Shown: positions 61,501 through 64,000 of the stretch, piece by piece
Layout: every line of letters starts with the position of its first letter
Numbering within the stretch: position 1 is the stretch's first letter
Assembly (NCBI GenBank): GCA_008508345.1
Contig: QNGE01000140.1
Location: 96,124 to 160,123 of the forward strand
Reading direction: 5' to 3'
From: Paragonimus westermani
Taxonomy: Eukaryota > Platyhelminthes > Trematoda > Plagiorchiida > Troglotrematidae
DNA length: 64,000 bases
Position numbers and translations under genes: made by a program
Notes under the pieces: model-generated
The model's database searches: none
What the model was told of the DNA's origin: nothing
What the model saw: the letters and a program-made list of their open reading frames with translations, nothing else

Positions 61501-62755
61501 ATCTTGTACTTGACTCATTGTATTATCCCAGCAGATTCTATTGACAGATCTCAGCCACGTAACTACTGTTAATATTACCTTTCGGTTCAGTGCAATGGTA
61601 AAGTCTTTGGCATTGTAATATGTCAACTGAACGATTAATCAGATAGGGTTAGTATATGGTTATATCCTTACCGATCGCGGTAATGTTATTATACAACCAT
61701 TTAATATGAAATTAGCAAACTAATTGACAGATTGCATTTGCACGGTAGTAACGTTAGGGACCAGGCATGTGGATTAAACTGTCAGTTGAATACGATTAGC
61801 GCAGACACTGTTTTCTTCATGATTTCATTTCATTCAACCGTAATGCACACGTAATAATTCTTTGCTTCCTCTGAACAGTGCACTGCTGAAACAATATAAA
61901 TAAACCTTAAATCAAGTTTAAAAATTAGAAAAGTAAATGCCATGGTGACTATAAACCATCTCACTATGAACATGAAAACAAAAAGGGCTAACACACATTT
62001 GCAACCGTCGTTTGTGTAACTCCTCCTCCGGATCGCTCACGAACAGAGATGGGGGAGCAGGAGCTTCATAATGCGCCCCCATTGGTACGTCCAAGGTGAG
62101 TTGTCGGAAACATTTGGCTTGAATAGGACTGCCTAAGCAGAGTGGAGCGGATCTCACGGATTGTGATGCTGACTGCGTTCGTTGGGGCTCAATAGACATG
62201 GCTCCACCTGAACAGCCTGTTCCAGAAGATGGCTGACGCTGAAGTTGCTGACCCAGATGACCATGTATTGCTGGATGCTTCCCGGAACTCAACGATCGCC
62301 CAGCAGACACTGAATTCGTGCTGCTGCTGATTAGTGAGGCGAGATCGGGCGAGATATGTTGCTCAGAAGACCAACAGCTGCTCCCTACAGGACTTAAACG
62401 TGCACCCATTGGACCGGCATCAGAAATGCCTTCAAAACTTACGCTAAACTGATTAGAGTATGTTCCTCTATTGTTCCCTTCGGCCTGGCCGCTGGGAATT
62501 TCCCGAACAATGCTTTGCAAATTCTGGAAATGTTGTGGACCTGAGATAGCGCTAAGCCGAGGTGCTCGTAGTGGTTCGTTATCCCATTTGGAACTGGTTT
62601 CTACATGTAGCGGTTGCCAATCCTCACTTTGAGTCTCGGTTATTCGTGATCTTCCAATCGTAGCACTTTTAGCATACGATACACCAGTCTCGTTGCCCAA
62701 CCTCTGACTTGCACCATATTCGGGCAATTTGGAGCGGAGATCCAATGTACGAATG
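4194..62755 (-). CDS. CADPS: CAPS / calcium-dependent secretion activator, partial gene (11 exons, 884 codons; 5' and 3' ends outside window)
   Basis: CAPS primes dense-core vesicles for calcium-triggered exocytosis at the plasma membrane, binding phosphoinositide through its PH domain and SNAREs through a C-terminal MUN region (known family function). Eleven minus-strand exons join in one frame with matching phases: 759, 121, 171, 234, 81, 408, 125, 112, 204, 109 and 330 nt. Successive exons follow the vertebrate protein order without a missing segment. Anchors are EELHKRRLQ, YVFAIRCIAYP, DEAFRSAISDFYDVVLESDR, YEHQVLYNACQ, LDNADEQAAELRREL, PKLVHKEMESQYIEEE, KLYCTVELDGTA, DDKELGK, KKWKRRYLCLIQ, VSQYTFVLAAYLEQK and WVQAIYRATGQTHKP. 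The fragment ends just after the PH domain; the MUN region is not in the window. The first visible exon starts with a split codon, so an upstream coding exon exists. Introns total about 56 kb. Assignment is very secure; single borders are inferred from GT/AG, phase and homology. Confidence 0.95.
4524..5996 (-). other. CAPS intron 10 (1473 bp)
   Basis: The donor is CAG|gtgagtg at 5996 and the acceptor is ttttag at 4524. No repeat or coding signal was recognised inside. Confidence 0.8.
5997..6105 (-). CDS. CADPS: CAPS exon 10: PH domain central strands
   Basis: Thirty-six codons plus one base, starting VSQYTFVLAAYLEQK and ending VLDGFTVDYCESRP. Vertebrate CAPS has VSQYTFAMCSYREKK and LDGYTVDY at the same place, so the match is unambiguous. 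The acceptor is a textbook polypyrimidine tract, tttttcttcttccag, and the donor is ccag|gtgagt. Phase 0 in, phase 1 out. Confidence 0.95.
6106..11980 (-). other. CAPS intron 9 (5875 bp)
   Basis: It contains a decayed RTE-like LINE fragment (7047-8606) and, at about 6619-6648, a 29-nt stretch resembling the left end of the solo LTR at 34261. The rest (8630-11980) shows only short chance ORFs and a TA-rich run near 10965-10985. Confidence 0.75.
7047..8606 (-). mobile_element. RTE-like non-LTR retrotransposon fragment (RT to 3' end), decayed
   Basis: Reading the minus strand through several frames recovers an endonuclease/RT-type LINE. From 8606, ISLVPVASKLLISLILRR and REEQAEFRSGR match the start of the RT fingers. 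Around 8340-8160, frames resembling the RT palm follow. At about 8050, LEYEDDNVLLS is the YxDD catalytic box, with E in the usual A position. Then come VLLQD, IPTPNFLIAGNPL, KYLGS and LRHL. The 3' end repeats GATGAT-like triplets at 7047-7080, as RTE elements often do. Several stops and frame changes make it non-functional. A single unresolved base sits beside it at 8628. RTE clade membership is from memory of fluke elements and is less certain than the LINE call. Confidence 0.7.
11981..12184 (-). CDS. CADPS: CAPS exon 9: end of C2 domain and first PH strands
   Basis: Sixty-eight codons, beginning IILRPTWASPRMPTWLRL (vertebrate VILHPTPNSPKQSEWHKM), then TKHCPEILEIQLSTSMQRP and ending NEFKKWKRRYLCLIQ. 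The last part is the first two PH strands, with the basic cluster KKWKRR at the place where CAPS PH domains bind acidic phospholipid. The acceptor is gacttttaattcag|ATA and the donor is CAA|gtgagt, both phase 0. The same frame stays open upstream of the acceptor, but that part has no clear match and contains no phase-compatible better border. Confidence 0.93.
12537..12640 (+). repeat. tRNA-like / SINE-head candidate
   Basis: The string GGTTCGAGTCC at 12610-12620 is a perfect pol III B box. About 60 bases upstream lies TAGCTCGAATAACGG, a loose A box with non-standard spacing. No clean cloverleaf forms, so a tRNA-derived SINE relic is likelier than a working tRNA gene. Confidence 0.35.
15042..15739. 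repeat. 349-bp direct tandem duplication (two copies)
   Basis: Copy 1 (15042-15389) and copy 2 (15391-15739) both begin tataaatgtgagtgaacatg and end gacattaa. They differ at only a few bases: for example aaaagtgatg versus aaaagggatg, and tatatata is two bases longer in copy 2. An N at 15390 sits exactly on the junction. Each copy carries the same minus-strand open stretch, which is not recognised as a known protein. The duplication may be real and recent, or a joining artefact at the N. Confidence 0.9.
20154..20265 (-). CDS. CADPS: CAPS exon 8: C2 domain, second part
   Basis: One base completes the split Ile codon from exon 7. Then 37 codons read WNTAAEFQTYQPLPVVKL and end CSGPLTLDDKELGK. 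Vertebrate CAPS reads [20 protein letters not shown] and ALEDKELG here. The acceptor is a long pyrimidine tract, cattttgtttctttttgtttag, and the donor is AAAG|gtgagt. The exon is too short and lacks a methionine, so simple ORF scans miss it. Confidence 0.94.
20266..22405 (-). other. CAPS intron 7 (2140 bp)
   Basis: Donor gtgagt at 22405 and acceptor tttag at 20266. No repeat or coding signal was recognised. Confidence 0.8.
22406..22530 (-). CDS. CADPS: CAPS exon 7: C2 domain, first part
   Basis: Forty-one codons plus two bases: VLIHQLRNIRHLSGAKKL, YCTVELDGTADRKRTEA, VEATKP and a split Ile. The vertebrate equivalent is [25 protein letters not shown] with QAEASKPT. The acceptor is cttgtctcag and the donor AT|gtgagt; the phase joins exactly to exon 8. 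Recognised only by homology, because it has no methionine. Confidence 0.94.
24985..25067 (+). repeat. tRNA-like sequence (pseudo-tRNA or SINE head)
   Basis: GGGCTTC and GAAGCCC flank the block as a perfect 7-bp acceptor-like stem. Inside are TTAGCTCAGTTGGTAGAG, a canonical D-arm/A box, and GGCTCGAATCTAG, a near-canonical T-loop/B box. However, the T stem does not pair well and there are extra bases between the acceptor and D arms. A decayed tRNA or the head of a tRNA-derived SINE is more likely than a functional tRNA. Confidence 0.45.
28318..28400 (+). repeat. possible tRNA-derived SINE head
   Basis: TGGCATAGAGAGATGAAG resembles an A box. GGGTTCGTTTCCCAG about 45 bases later resembles a B box. 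No second copy was found in the window, so this is weak. Confidence 0.3.
29967..29983. repeat. (AT)n microsatellite
   Basis: A run of alternating A and T within CAPS intron 6, seen directly. Confidence 0.9.
32077..32484 (-). CDS. CADPS: CAPS exon 6: conserved helical region and extended linker to C2
   Basis: One hundred and thirty-six codons. They start DRSCPKLVHKEMESQYIEEE, matching vertebrate REKKFPKFVSKEMENMYIEE, then ELIRRVNSIPVLKNF, and end RMSFDLE just before the C2 domain. The acceptor is tattttttattctgacag|GAT; it is in phase 0 with exon 5 and removes the need for a separate micro-exon. The donor is GAG|gttagt. Between the two conserved ends lie about 90 Ser/Arg/Lys-rich residues (with IRSILPHRTEEVRACKSDQE and LADRGLSSSLLSDRLG), longer than the vertebrate linker as I recall it. 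The linker looks disordered. Confidence 0.94.
34272..34801 (+). mobile_element. solo LTR of an LTR retrotransposon (Ty3/gypsy type likely)
   Basis: A 530-bp block, visibly more GC-rich than its surroundings, starts TGTGGTGG and ends GCTACA. It is bordered by the 4-bp direct repeat ATAA (34268-34271 and 34802-34805). Near the 3' end lie a TATA-like box (cttataaacg, about 34718) and a polyadenylation signal (aataaag, about 34763), in the order expected of an LTR read on the plus strand. Open frames across it are artefacts of base composition. No internal gag/pol was found next to it, so it is a recombined solo LTR. A 4-bp duplication fits several Ty3/gypsy lineages, including CsRn1-type elements of flukes; that family name is a guess. 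Confidence 0.65.
41169..41214 (-). ncRNA. hammerhead-ribozyme-like motif in Penelope tail (left arm)
   Basis: The minus-strand copy keeps CTGACGA, GAAA, the stem III strands and GCAA/TTGC of stem I. The base before the putative cleavage nucleotide is changed (CCACC instead of CCATC), breaking the U16.1 requirement. It is probably inactive. Confidence 0.3.
41342..41387 (+). ncRNA. hammerhead-ribozyme-like motif in Penelope tail (right arm)
   Basis: The core strings CTGACGA (41349-41355) and GAAA (41364-41367) are in hammerhead order. After GAAA, ATGG-TATTA-CCAT forms a short closed stem III, followed by the putative cleavage site after ATC (41380). GCAA before the core pairs with TTGC after the cleavage site, and outer TT/AA pairs extend it as an open stem I. 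This is a type I arrangement, as reported for Penelope-like elements. Stem II (GAACATAC) can form only one pair, so activity is doubtful. Confidence 0.4.
41521..41740 (-). repeat. tRNA-derived SINE copy 1
   Basis: Read on the minus strand, TGGCGCAACGGT (41708-41697) is an A box and a degenerate B box lies at about 41669-41651. The body 41640-41521 is similar to 42740-42623, and the head to 52558-52495. Shared head text includes gttgaccgtt and gccattgac/gccactaac on the plus strand. Copies are diverged, so insertion is old. Confidence 0.6.
42623..42745 (-). repeat. SINE body copy (headless), related to copy 1
   Basis: Plus-strand text gaacatcattcacattgatc, cagccttc, ggaaataagcactgg, cttgagttttgctcttgc and tagagctggttactagtgtg lines up with 41521-41640 at roughly 70 percent by eye. 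No tRNA-like head follows. Confidence 0.5.
44973..45053 (-). CDS. CADPS: CAPS exon 5 (27 codons)
   Basis: LDNADEQAAELRRELSERLA then LIERMAK. Vertebrate CAPS has LDNADEQAAQIRRELDGRLQ here, so this is one of the most conserved exons. The acceptor is tgtttttgtaatcaacag and the donor AAG|gtaagc, both phase 0. Confidence 0.96.
45054..47071 (-). other. CAPS intron 4 (2018 bp)
   Basis: Donor CAG|gtaggt at 47071, acceptor caacag at 45054. No repeat or coding signal was recognised. Confidence 0.8.
47072..47305 (-). CDS. CADPS: CAPS exon 4 (78 codons)
   Basis: FQHQQTIEGMTRESVISAWK, IKFDQICRGGERPCPVAM, then KEQQYEMLMRTLSVEKYEHQ and VLYNACQ. Vertebrate CAPS has SKETVLSSWIAKFDAIYRG and KKFEHQLLYNACQ. 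I chose the acceptor cctattaaactcag because it restores exactly the vertebrate spacing before I-E/D-G and is phase 0 with exon 3. An AG six bases further in is also possible and would remove two residues. The donor is CAG|gtaggt. Confidence 0.93.
49521..49534. repeat. (AT)n microsatellite
   Basis: Short alternating AT run directly visible just downstream (minus-strand sense) of the Penelope-like fragment. Confidence 0.85.
49618..50455 (-). mobile_element. Penelope-like element fragment, second family (5'-truncated, decayed)
   Basis: A 197-codon minus-strand frame (50455-49862) keeps post-RT Penelope landmarks: YRKPTWTGQYTQFTGFTP, KRALVRTLFILSRRICLSE, MKVYIGRPF, a degenerate GIY-YIG region with CNCGD, and RMKEHL. 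After a stop at 49862, another frame continues with ARPMLATGHRV, MRHSNPCLPRF and PALRVQKQSCVSLRLPW, matching the C-terminus of the element at 54237. The RT palm with YxDD is missing, and the GIY-YIG core has lost its central segment. A 19-bp direct repeat (50071-50089 and 50094-50112) lies inside. Its sequence differs clearly from the 54-kb element, so it is another family. Confidence 0.8.
51560..51730 (-). CDS. CADPS: CAPS exon 3 (57 codons)
   Basis: LFLKGEMPITCDEAFRSAIS, DFYDVVLESDRIASMVKSGS, CSMYDIREIFITNVDRR. Vertebrate CAPS has AFLNGETQIVADEAFINAVQ and [20 protein letters not shown]. The acceptor is cctgtcattcag and the donor CGG|gtgaga, both phase 0. Confidence 0.96.
52400..52590 (-). 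repeat. tRNA-derived SINE copy 2
   Basis: On the minus strand, TGGCATAACGGT (52549-52538) is a good A box, and GAGTTCACATCCC (52509-52497) is a near-canonical B box at tRNA-like spacing. The head aligns with 41740-41650. It lies some 11 kb from copy 1 in the same orientation. Confidence 0.6.
52800..52980. repeat. 80-bp near-perfect inverted repeat (foldback) with ~21-bp loop
   Basis: Positions 52800-52879 are the reverse complement of 52901-52980 apart from one mismatch (aacagattg versus aacaaattg). The spacer at 52880-52900 is unrelated to the arms. Transcribed RNA would form a very stable hairpin of about 80 bp. The right arm with the loop contains CTGAGGA (52897-52903) and GAAAC (52922-52926), with CCACC/GGTGG between them. 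This resembles a hammerhead core, but no cleavage strand fits well. Confidence 0.93.
52970..53470 (+). mobile_element. possible N-terminal piece of a Penelope-like element
   Basis: Two adjoining plus-strand open stretches contain NFIRNTFGADILQLINK and NITRYRRSNLSKLKHQFRCL. Their tone recalls the weakly conserved N-terminal region of Penelope-like ORFs, and they follow directly after the foldback, which would then be the element's terminal repeat. No RT follows on this strand. This is a suggestion only. Confidence 0.25.
54100..54145 (-). ncRNA. hammerhead-ribozyme-like motif at the end of the Penelope-like element
   Basis: Minus-strand reading gives CTGACGA, then GAACATAA, then GAAA, then ATGG-TAGTA-CCATC, with GCAA/TTAC as stem I strands. 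Compared with 41342-41387, one base closing stem II has changed (C to A) and one stem I pair is lost. The stem III loop change leaves the stem intact. It lies about 90 bp after the ORF stop, in the element's tail. Confidence 0.35.
54237..55577 (-). pseudogene. Penelope-like RT/GIY-YIG ORF, main open segment
   Basis: It is the longest open frame in the window (446 codons). The RT catalytic YVDD and the GIY-YIG core VYIGRTDRSLRLRMKEH are intact, and the frame ends in KLLTLKLRLP. The start shown is only a frame limit. Real coding began further upstream, beyond the stop and frame break described for the element. Confidence 0.9.
56413..56770 (-). mobile_element. RTE-like LINE 3' end, minus copy
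   Basis: The minus strand reads RLPGCCARDHSSRLLETL and then CRGQWRACIRII, a typical C-terminal end of fluke RTE-like ORF2. A 3' untranslated part follows and ends in GATGATGA-type repeats near 56413-56425. The same tail occurs at 7047-7300. Confidence 0.65.
56830..57430 (+). mobile_element. RTE-like LINE C-terminal fragment, plus copy
   Basis: Plus-strand text equivalent to 7960-7720 in reverse begins near 56835 (frames giving FCFRTRAFPRLP, ITEEISG and RHLWRPEDVRL). The end reads GGQVMTWSP and then FLPGWCARGYSTRLLETL. It stands head to head with the minus copy at 56770. Both carry the same C-terminal segment, so they are two insertions, not a single 5'-inverted one. Confidence 0.65.
58967..59002. 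repeat. short tandem repeat gctataacag(gag)
   Basis: Three head-to-tail units starting gctataacag, of 10, 13 and 13 bases, directly visible. Confidence 0.9.
60297..60417 (-). CDS. CADPS: CAPS exon 2 of the visible chain
   Basis: One base completes the split Ile codon, then 40 codons: YVFAIRCIAYPILSPTSQGP, IRRYLKVTKDYLITLKERFQ. Vertebrate CAPS has [20 protein letters not shown] and QLKVTKQQLQTIKERFQ. The acceptor is atttatgtccttttag and the donor CAG|gtaagt. Confidence 0.96.
60418..61996 (-). other. CAPS intron 1 of the visible chain (1579 bp)
   Basis: A plus-strand open stretch of 114 codons (60484-60828) lies inside, but no family was recognised. Nothing else notable. Confidence 0.75.
61997..62755 (-). 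CDS. CADPS: CAPS N-terminal region exon (252 codons)
   Basis: The exon opens after acceptor gtaatctgctttttcag with one base of a split codon, then IRTLDLRSKLPEYG. It continues through a Ser/Gly/Gln-rich, probably disordered region and ends DPEEELHKRRLQ plus two bases. EEELHKRRLQ aligns with the charged helix before YVF in CAPS; the rest has no clear match, as CAPS N-termini diverge quickly. The donor is AT|gtgtgttag, GT but a poor consensus, supported by phase and by the fit to exon 2. There is no methionine start here, so a 5' coding exon is still missing. Confidence 0.88.
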
Positions 62756-64000
62756 CTGAAAAAGCAGATTACAAAAACAACCTTGAATTTATCAATATAA
62801 CCATAAGTGAATATTCATCGAATTCGCACAAGTTGTGGTATACAGAAGTAGGGGTTCCAGAAATATTGTTTTAATAATGGTTCACACTAATCCGCGGTCG
62901 CAGTAGTTAAATGATGTGGTTCCACTGATTGTCACTTACTTTACTGGATATGATTTGACACCGGTTCACACCCAGAAACATGTACACATTCATGACTGGG
63001 GTACACAAAGATATACGATGGCAAAATAACCACAGTAGATCATGAACGTCAATGTCTGGGTCACGCCATCACGTTTGGCTGAGACCACGTCACAAAAACC
63101 AATCGCTTTCATTCTACTATACTGACTTATTTTATCACGACGGGTGAATGGAAAGACGCATCCACTGCAGTGATGTTTTCATTTGGAACGCTTGCCACCT
63201 GACGTGCACATGCAAGCAAGCATGCATATTTAACTTATCTTATCAGCCGATACGTGATAATTAGCTTGATACTGTTAGGATCACCCACACCTTCAACTGA
63301 GTAGGTTTGCACGCATGCATGCGTTCTTACACAGCTTGCTGACATGTGCACAGGTAACGTGGCTATGCTGATTTCCGTAGCAGGAGTAATACCAGTTGTA
63401 GCATCAGTAGAAGAGCTACGACACATCACATTCCCCGGATCAATATACTTACAACCGGTAGACGCAGCTGATCACGAATATACCCAATTCGCTTACACAT
63501 GCGCTTGCGCGCACGCGTGTTCGTGTGTCTGATAGTGTTTAGTCTCAGCTGTCTCCCCAATTCAGTGTCAGAGCTGGTTTTTGGCGAACGAGGGTCATTC
63601 TCATCCCATCACAACTCTGGCTTCTGTCTATGCAAAGCGGAGGCAAATCAATGTGTTTGGAAAGTGGGCGCGCATACCTGTGCTCTACTAAACACACAAG
63701 CGTATACACACACACACACACACACGCTAAGTGACTGACGGAACACCTGCCGCCTGTTCCTTGCAGAGAGTTTCAGTTTTGGAGGAGTTTGCTGCTTCGT
63801 AAGAGTGAATACGATAGATCTAGTTAACCAATACAAGCTAAAAGTCACAACCGCAATGAGTTGAAGTTCCTATTTTGGGAAAGCATGCGCAAAGCCAAAT
63901 ACGCGTTGGTGAGCACATGCAACATTCGTGTTCAACTATTAGCAGTGTGTTCTGATTACAGCAGATTTGGGTACATTTGTGAATCTTCACCGGTTGTTAG
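62756..64000 (-). other. CAPS intron upstream of first visible exon
   Basis: It contains an (AC)n run at 63706-63725. No further CAPS exon or promoter was recognised. The few open stretches here are low-complexity. Confidence 0.65.
63706..63725. repeat. (AC)10 microsatellite
   Basis: Ten AC units seen directly. They account for the VCVCVCV-type open frame on the minus strand. Confidence 0.95.

Noticed and set aside
1..64000. CRISPR arrays, operons, rRNA genes
   Set aside because: No spaced direct-repeat array, no clustered intronless genes and no rRNA-like sequence was seen; the window is eukaryotic.

Overview
The window is animal (metazoan) nuclear DNA and looks like a flatworm genome, most likely a trematode. 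The coding signal is sparse and split into short phase-matched exons with GT..AG borders. Introns run from 1.5 to 12.5 kb and carry Penelope-like elements, RTE-like LINE pieces, a solo LTR and tRNA-derived SINEs. No bacterial gene organisation is present. The fluke assignment is an inference from this repeat mix and the intron sizes, not from a species-specific marker.

One host gene explains almost the whole window. On the minus strand, from 62755 down to 4194, eleven exons join in frame into 884 residues of CAPS (calcium-dependent secretion activator; CADPS in vertebrates, unc-31 in nematodes), the priming factor of dense-core vesicle exocytosis. Exons in transcript order are 62755-61997, 60417-60297, 51730-51560, 47305-47072, 45053-44973, 32484-32077, 22530-22406, 20265-20154, 12184-11981, 6105-5997 and 4523-4194. 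They cover a divergent N-terminal region, the conserved N-terminal domain, the C2 domain and the PH domain. At least one 5' exon lies above 62755. The MUN part is not in the window and must lie beyond its left end.

The introns hold mobile-element remains. Left to right these are: an RTE-like LINE fragment (8606-7047, minus); a 349-bp tandem duplication (15042-15739); tRNA-like stretches (about 12537, 24985 and 28318); a 530-bp solo LTR with TG..CA ends and ATAA target duplications (34272-34801); an inverted pair of Penelope-like element tails (41150-41406); tRNA-derived SINE copies (41521-41740, 42623-42745, 52400-52590); a 5'-truncated Penelope-like fragment (50455-49618, minus); an 80-bp near-perfect foldback (52800-52980); a longer Penelope-like element with reverse transcriptase and GIY-YIG nuclease (55816-54081, minus); and two oppositely oriented LINE 3' ends (56413-57430).

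The best leads are four. First, the PH domain of this CAPS carries an extra stretch of about 36 residues. Second, hammerhead-ribozyme-like motifs occur in three copies in the Penelope-like tails, two of them in a 75-bp inverted repeat. Third, the solo LTR is cleanly delimited, although its left edge resembles another site in the window. Fourth, the 80-bp foldback is almost unmutated.
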